This document shows, piece by piece, positions 36,206 to 47,523 of a stretch of 64,000 bases of DNA (position 1 is the first letter of the stretch; the number at the start of each line of letters is the position of its first letter). The notes beneath the pieces are model-generated. The model saw nothing but the letters and a program-made list of their open reading frames with translations. It made no database searches and was not told the origin of the DNA. The stretch comes from Cadophora sp. MPI-SDFR-AT-0126 (lineage: Eukaryota; Ascomycota; Leotiomycetes; Helotiales; Ploettnerulaceae), in assembly GCA_020747065.1 (NCBI GenBank), contig JAGMVK010000006.1, positions 1,860,001 through 1,924,000 of the forward strand, given 5' to 3'. The position numbers and the translations under genes were made by a program.

Positions 36206-38105
36206 TTATGCCTTGCTTGCATTCTTGCTTCGATGTCGGATTCTCTCCCCATACTCATCACTGGTCAGTCAAATATTGATAGGCACGAACAACCTACTTA
36301 CACGATGCAGAATAAAAGGTATGGGCATGAATATTATTGATAGACCACCAAGTAAGGAGTTTCCAGGACCAATTCCAAGATTGTGGAACAGAGCTCTTGC
36401 CTGTTTTCCAGTCAGCGATTTCCGGTCAGCGATTTCCGATAGAAGGCTTCTGAGAACAACAGCACTTACGAAGAGAGGGAACACCACACCACATGATGCC
36501 CTAAAAAGGGTGTTTCCGGCCATTACAGACGCCACATATTGCGGATATGACATGCCCAGATAGGTGAGAATCGGCATAAAGAGTGTGATGATGCTGACAG
36601 TGAAAATTCCGGACCCCACCAGAGGTACCATCCAATGAATGTCCGCTCGAGCTGACCATCCGTACCAGAACAAACATATAGGAAGCGCAAAAGCTCCAAA
36701 GAAAGCCGGTGGTAGAATCACTTCCGGCTTAACTGAAGGATTGCTAAATTGTGGAACGATATATCTGCGGATCCAGAGGAGGTAGCATGGCAAGGTGATG
36801 ACCCCGCCAACGAATATCCCTAAGAATACCAAGCCTTGCTGACCGATGTTGAAGTGATATATATCGCCGAATACTAGAGGAAATGATTCGAACCACAAGT
36901 ACAACACCCCGTATAACAACGCACTGTACATGTCCACGAAGAAGATAACGGGTTCCAGGAACGGCAGCGTGAAGGCTCTCCCTAAGACGGCCAGTTCATC
37001 GCTCCAAGTGACCCGCGCGGCAACTATCTCTGATTGACTCTTCAACCGGGCATCACCAGTCGCTTTCCTCATTCTCTTGGCTCTCCGGTATAGAATATTG
37101 CTCGGATTAGTTTCTGGCATGAAGAAGAACAGTACAATCAGAACAGCAGCACACAACCATGTGAGCTCCCAGATTGTCCATCGCCACCCTTTCGTTTGGG
37201 CTGCGAATCCGCCGACGAGAGGACCAAACACGGGCCCTAGAATTCCACAAGCTCCAAAAATACCGATCCAGTAAGGCACTTCCTGCGGAGGGTATATGTC
37301 CATGATCGTGGCTCCTCCAGTTGCGAGGACCGGCCCACCGAAGAAGCCGGTCAGAAAGCGAAATACCAACAACATGGATATGTTTGTTGCATACCCTGTC
37401 GGAACTTGTAGGAGTACGAATACGAAAAGAGTCCAGAAGTATATCCTGCTTCGACCGATTGTGGGAATTTCGGACATGGGAGCGAAGAGCATGGGACCGA
37501 GACCATAACCACTGCGAGTGCAAAGAGAGTCGATGAGCATTCGAACATGGAAGAAATGGAGATTGCCCGAGGGGGAAACCAAACTCACAGCACGAATAAT
37601 GACAGGCCAAGTATTGCTACCACCTCCCTGGCTCCGAATTCTTCCATGATATCGGGCTCGCCGGGTGTGTAGATCGAACTGCCAATGTAGATTCCAAAGT
37701 TCAGAATACAGATTTGGAAGGTTATCAGCAGCTTGCGGGTAGTCGACCAATTTTGAGTGTTCTTTGACACAATTAGCCAAGCTCATTTCAAAGTTGCGTT
37801 TATCAAACCTCGAGATCATCCGGGCCATACCAATCAACCAGATGCATATCGACATCGTCCCTTCTGTCTGTATCCAGGAATTTGTCGCCCTTTTCCCAAC
37901 TATCACTGGCATCGGAGATAGCAGTGCTTTCATGTTCTGAAAGATTATTGGGACTTCTGGATTTTGGTGGACTATCAGCTGCCTTTTTGTGAGCAAAGCT
38001 GTTCGACAAATTTGTGTCCTCCTCGTCTGGAAACTTCATCATTTGATTCCCCGAAACCAATCGCACAAGCTGCCCAAAAACAGTATCGCGATAATGTGAA
38101 CTCAT
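36206..38105 (-). CDS. MFS drug/polyamine:H+ antiporter (DHA1 type)
   Basis: This is a plasma-membrane exporter of the 12-helix DHA1 group (Tpo1/Flr1-like), which usually expels drugs, toxins or polyamines. Five exons are inferred on the minus strand: 38105-37809, 37761-37589, 37511-36470, 36400-36302 and 36253-36206. All are in frame and give 552 residues. The long hydrophilic N-terminus ends at DDLENTQNWS, equivalent to the DPxNPxNW motif of the group. Helices follow: LLITFQICILNFGIYIGSSI; the loop motif YGLGPMLFAPMSEIPTIGRS; FLTGFFGGPVLATGGATIMD; and GACGILGPVFGPLVGGF, the antiporter motif C. The central loop has ETNPSNILYRRAKRMRK. The last exon codes only YGERIRHRSKNASKA. The gene is divergent from a zinc-cluster regulator. 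The substrate is unknown. Confidence 0.9.
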
Positions 38106-38540
38106 TGCGATTCGAAAACTCTCCTGGAAGCAGATGTACTTTGGAACAACATAGAGCAGTACATTCTATTTATCTATCTTCAGCTGGTGCCGACAGAACC
38201 TGGATGGCAATTTCGGAGCTAATCAAACGGCTTTAATGCTCGGAAAGTAGGCGTACTAGCTCCAATCCCCGTGAACTTGAAAGATGGTATTCTGTGTTTG
38301 ATTACACCGGAAGCATATCAACAAGTCGATGATGTTTTGTCCGTCGAGGGAAATGATCTACCCAGAGCGGGTGGGAAACCCCGCTAAGCGAGCCAATGTT
38401 TTGAAGCCCAGATCCAGTCCTTTGTCAGAAGCGAGGTTGGTCGGCCGCTTATCCCCGCTTCCTCCACTCTTCTACTTTATGAGCCGCTCGATCCCGCCTG
38501 CTCCCACATATCAAGTGTTCTCAACAATCAATATTCGACC
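38106..38540. promoter_or_regulatory. Shared promoter of the exporter and the zinc-cluster regulator
   Basis: 435 bp separate the two start codons. The region contains a palindrome with CGG and CCG ends at 38376-38395 and several other GC-rich triplets. Sharing one promoter is the classic layout for a regulator that controls its neighbour. Confidence 0.6.
38376..38395. promoter_or_regulatory. Candidate zinc-cluster binding site, CGG-N10-CCG
   Basis: The inverted repeat AGCGGG-N8-CCCGCT places CGG (38378-38380) and CCG (38391-38393) ten bases apart. Zn(II)2Cys6 dimers typically bind inverted CGG triplets at fixed spacing; Put3 uses N10. Its place between the divergent genes makes it a good candidate, but binding is inference. 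Confidence 0.45.
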
Positions 38541-40418
38541 ATGGAAAGCATAGATACGATCGCAAAGGCGGCCTGTGCGGCTTGTAAACAATACAAGCGG
38601 AAATGTGACAAGGTACTACCCTGCTGTTCGACTTGCAAGAGGTAAGATTGTTTACTGACATATCTGTACCTGGACATTGACTCTTGTCACAGGTTACAAA
38701 GAGAATGCACTTATCTGGATCCAGCTCCTCGAGTAACCGCAGAGGAAGAAATTACTCTGTTGAGAGCTCGCGTTGAGCACCTGGAGAAATTAGTAGATAA
38801 CTCGATTTTCACCAAAAACTTATCGAATCCCGAGACAGATAATTCAGCATCCATAGGAGGAGATATCAGTAGAAAAGCTGTGTCTAATTTGTACTCGAGC
38901 CTGTTTTTCCTTGATCAGCGGTACTTTACCCATTTACATCGCGAACAAGAGCCACTTTTGCTCCCCATTACCAGAGGACTTGCAGAACTTTTGGAGCCCG
39001 AATTGAGTTTACCAGAAGGTTTGGGTCAGCTTGTGTCGAGGTACCTTGATGCTGTTCAAGGGTGGATGCCGATAGTCTCAAGAATGCGGATGCGACGAGT
39101 CTTGGATCGACCCACAAGCGATATCAAAGCCGATACAGCGTTTCTTCTCTCATGCATGAAGCTTGTATTGCAAGACCCCGAGTCGCAAAATTTTGAGGCT
39201 CAGTCACTCTATAAAGCGCTAAAAGCGTCATATCTCGAACTGGAACAGGCAGGAGTGCAGTCGCTTCGACTCATTCAAGGTGGACTGATGATTGCCGTCT
39301 ACGAATTGGGTCACGGTATATATCCGGCAGCTTACACAACGGTCGGGATTTGCGCAAGACAAGCAATATCACTTGGGATCAACCGCCAGGTAATACCACA
39401 GTTTCTTCAACCGTGGCCAGAATGGGAGGAAGAGATCCGGGTCTGGTGGTTCGTGATGATGTTGGACAGGTACTGCATCCCAATGCCCCCACCTGCTTTG
39501 AAGCTGACAGTGTAGGCATGTCACAGTCGGCAGAGAGCTTCGACCGCTATGCACGGAGGATCCGAGGAAGAATATGCCATTGCCTGCAGATATCGAGGCC
39601 TGGGATCAAGGGGTGCGTACCTTTGTTGTTCGTGACATTGACGCAGCACTGAATGAATCTAGGTCATGGCTGCACCAGAAAGACTCTACATCTCATCACC
39701 AATGGCAGCAAGAAGTAGTTCATTTGCACGGCTTGCGCAAGCATATAATCTACTTGGTCGAGTAATACAACACTGTGATGACCAGGATCAAGACCTTAGC
39801 TTCATGTTGGACGAATTGAGCACGCTAGATCAAGCAACTTCATCGTTGATGGAGGTCGCAAGGAATGATATCAATGAAGACTTGACTTTAGCTATTTCGA
39901 TATGCTTCGTGTAGGTAGCGCCCAGCGTGGAGAGTGTTAAGTCCCCGGCTGACTTTCAAGGACGCTCATGAAGCTTCACAAGAATTTCCTACCTAATTCA
40001 TTCTATCAAGGATACGCAGATGAGACTGCTGATCCAATATTGGCTTCATGCATCAGACAAAATAATGAACACTCATTCAACGTAATGCGGGATACTGCAC
40101 TTCAAGTTGTTGATTTTGCACAGGGGCTTGAGCAACGCACTGTGATCGTGGGAATTTCCAAAACGAGCCCTATGATACTTCACTCTTTGTACCGAGCTGC
40201 CTTTTGGCTTTCATATCTTTCCGCCACCAATAGGGAGGATAGATTCGTCCTAGGGAGAGCAATTATTGACCGAGCGTTGAGAGCACTGAGTGTGAGATGG
40301 AAACTTGCAGGTATGCTGTCGTTTCCAAATCCGCTTGTTTGTTATTAACTCACTGATCTTAGGGGTATATCTGGATATTCTGGGTATTGTTGATGATGAG
40401 CATAGAGACAAAAATTGA
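38541..40418 (+). CDS. Zn(II)2Cys6 transcription factor next to the MFS exporter
   Basis: This is a nuclear regulator of 542 residues in six inferred exons: 38541-38641, 38693-39469, 39516-39612, 39663-39910, 39961-40310 and 40363-40418. All joins keep frame. The zinc cluster is complete: cysteines at residues 12, 15, 22, 29, 32 and 39 (CX2CX6CX6CX2CX6C), plus an additional Cys28. Intron 1 interrupts the codon of Arg34 within the cluster. A short linker and a coiled segment (EEEITLLRARVEHLEKLV, residues about 51-68) follow and probably form the dimer. The middle-homology region of fungal-specific factors is seen as GGLMIAVYELGHGIYPAAYT, then EEEIRVWWFVMMLDR, then HVTVGRELRPLCTEDPRKN. It is divergent from the exporter and most likely regulates it. 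Confidence 0.88.
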
Positions 40419-40825
40419 ATTAGAGAATGGAAGCACAAAGATGAAGCTTTACGTTTACCAGGGTAGGTAAGGTCACGTGTTACTTCTCGTTCGATTCAAA
40501 TTAAGATCTGAGGCATGTGTATTTGCTGCGAGAGCTAACGAAGGGGCAAAGACTTATGTTTCGAAATGTAATATATAATTATTCAATATATGAGGATAAA
40601 AAGCATGAGATACAGATTTCGACCGCACATCAGGTGACTCATGAGAGAGCAACAAGAGGCACAGCACGGAATCCTTCGTCTAGGCAGCAAGGCTGTGCCC
40701 AAACACCAACAATCCTTCTCAAAATAATACAACTTCCGAGCTGTCCCTTCTTCCCCTATCTGTTCTCTTTTCCCTCTCAAAAAATATTTTCAGAAACAAG
40801 CTTCGAAATAGAGACGGCATTGATT
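40419..40825. other. Intergenic region
   Basis: 407 bp containing the promoter of the next gene. An AT-rich TATA-like patch (AATATATAATTATT at about 40567-40580) and a CT-rich stretch at about 40700-40790 are visible. No gene is seen. Confidence 0.4.
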
Positions 40826-42142
40826 ATGAAGCATCTCTTGAACGGCATCATTTTCGGTGTCCTCCTGGCTGTTTCGGCGGATGCTCGCCGGCAAAAAGTA
40901 CTCAATGACGCTACGTATCCAGGACAACCTAGAGTTATATGTGAAGAATGTGTCCCCAGGGAGCGAATTCTGGCTCCCGGCGTAGGATTTGACTTGGCTT
41001 CGTCCTATGCGTAAGTACTTCAAATTTGAGCAAACACCCAGTTACTAATAGACCTTTAGGACTGTTGCGATTCGATATCAAAATCGTACTGTTGTTGACG
41101 TTGGGAGGGTATGTTTCGTTCCTGTCTTAATAGCTTTCATCTCCTCTACTTCCCGTGAGCTGATGGTCTTGAATAGATCGAAGGCTTGGAAGAGTACAAC
41201 GAATTAATAGCTCGACTTGGACCGCCATATGTGCAATACGGGTATGAATATTGTAGTCCTTCCAGATTTTGTCTAATAATACACAGGCCCCCTTTCGACA
41301 ACGTCCTGGACCGACTGCGATGGGATTTGGATCAGGCCTCACGAAAATGGAGAAAGTTACGTGGCCTACCCTCCACTACGGACATTGAAACTTTTTCAAA
41401 TTTCCTCACACGTCTCGAAAATTTTGCATCCAGATCCTTGATGTTCCCTGCCTCGCGTGTGGCAATCAGTCTTCCTGATCTTCCGAACCTTCTCAGGGAA
41501 GACTGGGCCGAGATTGTCGAGCTGTCAGGACTTGAAGCGCTCAAGTCATACAAGAACTGGGGCCAACCACTCAATGATCTGAATGCTGCATGGGCTGGAA
41601 TGGGTTACGGACTGTGCGAGCACTGGAGAGATATTGACGCGTGTGAGGAGGAAGAGGAGCTCATCGTTCCACGATATGCACTGGCATTGTCGTTTACCGG
41701 TGATGAGCTTTCTGTTCACAAGACATGGGTTTCCAACGCACACTATACATACAGCCTTGTCAGTGCAAATTATAGAGACCTCGGTTATGAGTCCTGGCGA
41801 AGCAATCCAGCAAACTCCACGTTCTGGGACTCACTTGGAAAGGCTGTGGCAGATGTCGCCACCAGCGAGCCTCAATATGCGATTCAGGACTTGATCATCA
41901 TGGGCGAGTATGCTGAAGAAAAAAGCTTTTTGGATGCGATTTGGAAAGCATTGGGGGATGTTACCGATGTTCAGAAGCTCTGGCAGCCACTCCAGGTCTC
42001 AGGGTTTAGTGCAGAGTTCGTTGCAGCGAGAGGTGCTGCTGAGCTTGCCAAGAGATGGCAAGGCGAAACTTGGGATTGTGTTGAAGAAGACTGGTGTGAG
42101 GATAGAGGGGCTGAAGGAGGGATTGGGAAAGAGGAAATCTGA
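40826..42142 (+). CDS. Secreted or ER protein with Hsp70-like N-terminal motif
   Basis: Exons 40826-41010, 41060-41108 and 41177-42142 give 399 residues. A further 45-nt in-frame intron at 41242-41286 (GTATGA..CAG) would shorten this to 384. The N-terminus MKHLLNGIIFGVLLAVSADA is a signal peptide. After a Cys-containing segment (VICEECVPRER) comes GVGFDLASSYATVAIRY, then RTVVDVGRIEG. This resembles the first phosphate loop and strand of Hsp70/actin-fold ATPases (GIDLGTTYSxVAV). The remaining 300 residues are helical and acidic, with scattered Trp and Tyr and several Cys near the end. They do not show the later Hsp70 motifs, so ATPase activity is doubtful. There is no HDEL-type tail. I do not know its function. 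Confidence 0.7.
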
Positions 42143-42866
42143 GTCAGGCTCGCTTAAAAATGATGGGATTTCAAAACCAGGTAGCAACATCCACAGGAAC
42201 TTAAAATGACATGGATACACCATTCAGAAGAGGATAGTTCGGTCTAGATATATCCTCTCGTGATCCACTCAGGAGCATGAATTTTCCGATTTCTCAAAAT
42301 TTCCGTGACTGAATGAAGAAGCCTGCGTACTTATTTCCTTGTGTACGATGATGATCACGACTACCAAAGTCCCAAGCTTGCTATCCGTACTCTATGTCCT
42401 CTGGAGACATAGGGAGGTCTCCTCTATGACCTCTTGCTGGCATCCTTCGCAATCCAAGTCATGAATCTTCTTCCCTTCGTCGCCGTAAATCTCTCACGTC
42501 GTGATTTGCGCAACAGAACATATCCCCACACAGACTGTTGAGGCGTGCTTAGTGCTGTCGAATGAAGCTGTCCGTCTGATACTTCTTGGAATAAGTTCAA
42601 TCACTGGCTGTGGTCATTTTGTAATGTGGCCGATACTTAAGCTGAGTCAGACAGATCAAGCCGAGTTTGTTTACTCACCAAGGATGCCTTTTCTGGAAAG
42701 TTACAAGCTGGCGATCTTTGGAGAGATCTATAGCATTCTCACCATATCATGCCATATCATGTTGGTGGCTTTGAGATGAACTCTGGGACTGGGATGGAGG
42801 GATATGTAAACCCGAGAGGACCATCCATAAATGTCGAGCAAGATTAGTATCTTGTAAATCAAGGCT
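42143..42866. other. Convergent intergenic region
   Basis: 724 bp between two convergent stop codons. One frame of 92 codons (42501-42779) has no recognisable feature. Otherwise nothing is seen. Confidence 0.4.
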
Positions 42867-44379
42867 TTATGTACTAGAAGGCTTCCGACCATAAACAATT
42901 CGCCTGGAAGTGTCAGTCAGGACATTCTCACGATGTTTGGTAAGTCTCGGAACTCACAATTCAACATAAGCATGCACCTTACGGTTCTTGACATCTTTCC
43001 TCACATTGACCAAGAATGCTTCCGCCTTCTCTACTGACCATCCCAGGCCCCTTGTCAACACAGCTCTCGTCGAACTCAAACCCTCACATAGATCATGACA
43101 GAACCAGAGTCCCAATGTCTTCAAGTGCTTATCACGCGGCCAAGTGTTGAGCGGCCATTGCAGAACCTTCTCTTCCACATCCACGAAGCCGATCTCCTGC
43201 ATCCACTTTTTGTATTCTTTGACGCGGGTCCAAGGACGTCCAGCTTTAGCAGAGCCTTCGATGATATACTGATTCCAGCTCCAAAGATCTGTTCCAACTA
43301 AGGTATCGTCGACAGCTTTCATGGGGAAATCGGTATCTTGCATCTCTAGATAGCCACCTGGAGCAAGACTCCTGAAAGCTTGTTCGAAAACATATCTTGG
43401 GTCTTTGAAACAGCTTATCATAAGCCTTCCGTGTATAAAATCGAATTTTTGGGAGTACGTCCATTCGTCTTCAACATCCTCGACCTCAAACTGACAGTTG
43501 GGAGGAATACTATGTAATCAGCTCTGAGCTTTTAAAACAGGACACTACTCACAAGTCTGGTTGTATGGGACTTAAATCACTGCCAATTACTTGTGCTGAA
43601 GGATATTTGTTTGCTGCGATCGGTCAGTAAAGTTCTGGGCAACATGGGGGAAGCTGACCAAAATCTATCGCCCAGATTCCAGTCCCTGTTCCGATATCGA
43701 GCGCATGTTGGGGATTCTCCACGATGGGCGCGAGAAACAGTTGGTCATGTAAAGTCATGTGCCAAAGGTGGTGTTGCATATCTGATCGTATCAGCAGAGT
43801 GCTCCGGAGTGTCACTAGCGAATAAAACCTAATCGTTCTTGCTCTCTCTATCACCGTATGACTATCAGCACATGAAATTCTGCCCAATGTAAAGTAAGGA
43901 TTTTACCTCATCGTTGGGCATCACATAGCCTATCAAAAGTATTAGCCGCCATTACTTCCGTAAGAAGGCAATCCAACTCACTTCCTTCCTTGTATCTATG
44001 ATATGTCCGACCATCCTCCTCAACGTAGTCGTAGACACTTGATCGTACAGAATTCGTTGACCGTCTGCGAGCAAAACTCCATAAGCAATCATCTACAGAA
44101 AGGGCGTTACTACCCCGCGTCTAGTGATAGCTCACGGAAGCGTCAAGTCCCCAATCGCAGAATCGTCGTCTTGACTATCAACCTACATCACACAGAAGCT
44201 ATCAGCAAGTGCCATTATAAAGACGCGCCGAACACAATGGCTTCACCCACGCTTATGAGACCATCTCCATCACTTATGTCCCCCGGAGCATCCTCCGGGA
44301 CCGTCTCGGGCGCATCGATAGCCTGGGCCTGTCCACTGTTCTCGGGTGAACTCTCCATTATATCAGATTTCGATGCCAT
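42867..44379 (-). CDS. LaeA-like SAM-dependent methyltransferase
   Basis: Nine exons are inferred on the minus strand: 44379-44236, 44182-44136, 44064-43982, 43929-43907, 43847-43829, 43781-43659, 43613-43553, 43509-42958 and 42903-42867. All joins keep frame and give 362 residues. Several exons are tiny (19 and 23 nt). The first intron has a weak GTGTTC donor. The N-terminus is acidic, followed by SSVYDYVEEDGRTYHRYKEG and MPNDEREQERLDMQHHL, typical of this family. SAM-binding motif I is ALDIGTGTGIWAIDF. Next come VIGSDLSPIQP, FDFIHGRLM and LAPGGYLEMQDTDF, and the C-terminus ends in HAYVELRIVYGRKP. LaeA-like proteins range from global regulators of secondary metabolism to enzymes for small molecules; this one cannot be placed between these. 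Confidence 0.88.
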
Positions 44380-45230
44380 GTATCGTTTCGCCGAGACACA
44401 ATCGATTCGGGGGTTTTGTAGCCTTGCACAAGGCATGAGGTAGAAATTCTTGCATCGCTCATGAGAAATGCTGTCTTGCCTGTTCGGATTCTGGGGTTAA
44501 ATGCGAGGCTTTGATTGGCAAGGTTTCACGAGTCCTATGGGGATTCTGCCCGCGACTTCAGGGGTGCCAACGTGGGGGTGGGGGAAATCCATTGTTGTAA
44601 ATATAACAATTCATTTCAAGCTGCACAGCCAATACAATATAACTTAGCAAACGATGGTGTATCGACTGACATAAAAATTACACTCGTTCAATTGTCCGTC
44701 AGCCCCGTAATAACATCAGCACATGGTGAAAGTGGTTTGAGAAGGCACGGGACGAGCCGTGCCTAGATCTTGGGTAAGATACTCCGTAAAGTAGAGTGAG
44801 CTAGGAGTCCTAGGCGAATTTTAGGATCACTCAGCTACGATAGGATGGTCTTAAATATCCAATGTAGAAATTTAGCAATGCAGTATTGTAAAATGGTAGG
44901 GGTGTCATCGCATCAAAAGCTCTCGAGAACTGCTCCTTTCATGTTTGAGAAGCGTTAGAACGGTTTTGGCGGAATGGTCGCGGTGGAGGATACGGGGATC
45001 ATTTGATTTTAGGGTAGCTTATAGTAGTTGTAAACGGTAAAGTTGATATCTGGACGAGAACAGCTCAGTTCTATCGAGGAGGCGCTCACGGGTGACACTT
45101 AAGCCGCTTCATTTCCCTCGCTAAACAACTACGCACATGCTTGGACTGGTTTGCTTTCTAGCTGCCTTTGAGAGCCCGAGATTTGATATAGTAAACGAGA
45201 GAACTATTAGATCCTAGAGCATCTGAACAA
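44380..45230. other. Intergenic region upstream of the methyltransferase
   Basis: 851 bp holding the methyltransferase promoter and the 3' end of the HET pseudogene. No gene is recognised. Confidence 0.4.
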
Positions 45231-47301
45231 TCAAAGAAGAGTAATGTAGTACTCCGGTTTTCCCGAATCACTTACACCAGCGTCGCCCTTATATATTGAC
45301 TGATCCGCCCAACATTTAGGATCCTCCAATGCCGCATCGATACTAAACTTGGGTTCTGCATCATAGCTCACAAAGATGCCAGCTCGTCGAAATCGCCCAT
45401 TGACAGTCCCAGGAACCGCTTGAAGAATGAGTCCTTGAAGCGTTGAATTCGTTGGCACCCCACAGAATCTACGTATAGGAAGACAATACCAGAAGCCGCT
45501 GGCTCTTCCTGACTCTTTTGAGTCGAAACGGAGCTTGAATTCCGCCTTCCCCTGATTGAGTAAAATTGGTCCAACATCCACGAAGGTTTGAACGCCGACT
45601 AAGGGCCCAGTGCGGGTTTCCAACCTGTCTGAAACAACCTCTCCGTATGGATCATGCCCCTTCAAACTCAACTCAATGTTGACAACTCGGGAAATAAAAA
45701 TGTCTCCTTGTCACCGTCAATTTCGGCATCGATATCAAGAGGAACAACTCTACAATCGAGTGAAGCCCATGACCACGATGGTACATTGCCGAGGTACGGC
45801 TGAGGAAGCCCTCTACCATATACTTGCCACAAGAGTTGAGTTTCCAAGTGTCTTTTCCAGAGTCCGGCGACATACTCATCAATAGTTTGGTTGTGAATCC
45901 ATCTTGCGGCCCCGGCGATTGCTGGTAGTCTGTCTTGCTCGAAGGTCAATTTCCGGGCCGAGTAATTCACAGCCCTTGCCCATGCTCCCTTCGCATCACT
46001 CCGCTCCATAAATCCAAAGTTCCCATTCTGTATGAATTGAGGCAATGCCTCTTGATACATTTCGCAGGCGATTTGTGCTCTGCATTCCCAGTATAATTGC
46101 ACCTTTGTGAAGTGAAGTGTTCTTGGAGAAAGGAACCGCTCCTGGAAAGTCCATCCCCTTTGGTTCAGAGGACAATTTTGTATACATGAGGCATAAAGGG
46201 TAGGATCGATGCAGTTAAAAGTCCATACTTTGGAGCCCTTCATACATTGGATCCGGTAACGTGCTGTTCGCTGCAATTCGGCGTCGTTGCGGCTAGAGAA
46301 GCAACCCACTCTGCCATCAGACGCCGCGGAAGCTGCGAGATTAAGGGCTGAGCCGCCATAAACACCACTCATTTTAGATGCTTCGTTGCGCCAGTCCTCG
46401 ACGTCGTTCTGTATGATACAAAGCGAGTCAATCCACAAATACTGAAATCCTAACATCCTAGTGATATGTACTGCGTCTTTGAAGGTCTTGCAAAGACTAT
46501 CCTCAGGTATGCAATGTTGAAAATCTTGGATATTTTCGCGAGTTAATTTGAGAATCTTAATATTCCCCCAGCAATGGCTCAGGGTAAAGTACGCTGGCAT
46601 TTTTCACTAAATCCTTTGTCTCTACCAATTTCAACTGTCCCTCGTAGACAGCCAAAAGGCGAGTCGGATAGCTTGAAATACTCGCGAGGGCGGAATTGCA
46701 TGATGAGTGTTTGGTCGTGCAGCACTTGAGCCAGTGCCTTATCAGAGTAAATGCAGAAGCAGACCCTGTAGATGACTCAATAGGTATCGCCAAGGCCATT
46801 AATAGAACTATTTAACGCAAAATTCGAAGGCAATAGAAGAGTATCTTGATTTGAAGCGAAGACTTACCTGGTGGGGTAAAAGCGCCTAGATGGAGCTGAC
46901 GTTGAGCTCCCAACGACCGGCTCTCTTACTAGTTGACACATCAGGAATATTGGCTTGAAGTCCTAAAGATACATATATGTAACGGATCGTAGGGCCATGA
47001 TCTGGGTACGTGTAGCCTTGAGCCACCATGATCTTCGCCTCGTCAATGTGGATGTCACTATGATTGCGATATTCAATGTGATTCTCTCCTCTGGCTTCCC
47101 ATATCTTCATCTCAAGCTGTCTCAACAACAATGTACACACTGGGCAACCATTGCGGGCAGCCAGCTCCAACGCAGCAAGGGTCTCAGGGTATTCTTCTAG
47201 TACAAATGTTCTGAATCGTAGAGGGGTTTCTTGGAGATAAAGTTCCTTAGTGACTCTCCAAATAAGTCAGAACCTTCTCTGCAGAGTTGTTTTATCTCCA
47301 T
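45231..47301 (-). pseudogene. HET-domain (heterokaryon incompatibility) gene with two frameshifts
   Basis: HET proteins trigger cell death when unlike fungal strains fuse. The minus strand encodes a typical one in pieces. Residues from ATG 47301 read KQLCREGSDLFGESLRNF, then the frame changes near 47204 and continues as LEEYPETLAALELAARNGC. Two normal introns follow (46886-46929 and 46766-46867), then a block ending TRLLAVYEGQLKLVETKDL. The frame changes again near 46600-46610, just before the core HET motif YFTLSHCWG. Downstream, FQYLWIDSLCIIQNDVEDW, MSGVYGGSALNLAA and NVPSWSWASL are intact. A 50-nt intron (45704-45753) leads to the C-terminal exon ending at 45231. Neither break can be spliced out with introns of reasonable length. 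It is either a decayed gene, or an ATG at 46600 starts a shortened product. Assembly errors are possible but neighbouring genes are clean. Confidence 0.72.
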
Positions 47302-47523
47302 TCTAGATGAACGAATCATGATGCTGATTGATGTTGGATCGTACGCTTGCAAGGTCGTGACAGCTCCCTGACCCACTTTCTGGCCCCGCGTCAAGTCAGC
47401 CGTGATGCCAACCACTCATCAGCCAAATTCTGCCTCAACGACAACGACAACGACAACGACCACAAGGACGACAATTGTTGGAAGCCAAGACGATGCCCAC
47501 TTTATACCCTAGACGATGAGATA
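47302..47523. promoter_or_regulatory. Short divergent promoter between the HET pseudogene and regulator
   Basis: Only 222 bp separate the two start codons. The regulator side contains four AACGAC repeats. Such a short shared promoter suggests that the two were once co-regulated. Confidence 0.45.
47437..47460. repeat. AACGAC hexanucleotide repeat, 4 copies
   Basis: Four perfect tandem copies of AACGAC lie in the leader of the downstream zinc-cluster regulator, ending 63 bp before its ATG. Confidence 0.85.

Noticed and set aside
45669..45760. Apparent third frameshift in the HET gene near its 3' end
   Set aside because: A 50-nt intron (45704-45753, GTAGAG donor, GAG acceptor with TGAC branch sites) joins the frames, so this is not a break.
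46870..46935. Apparent stop codon in the HET gene (TAG at about 46887)
   Set aside because: It lies inside a good 44-nt intron (46886-46929, GTAAGA..TAG) that restores the frame.
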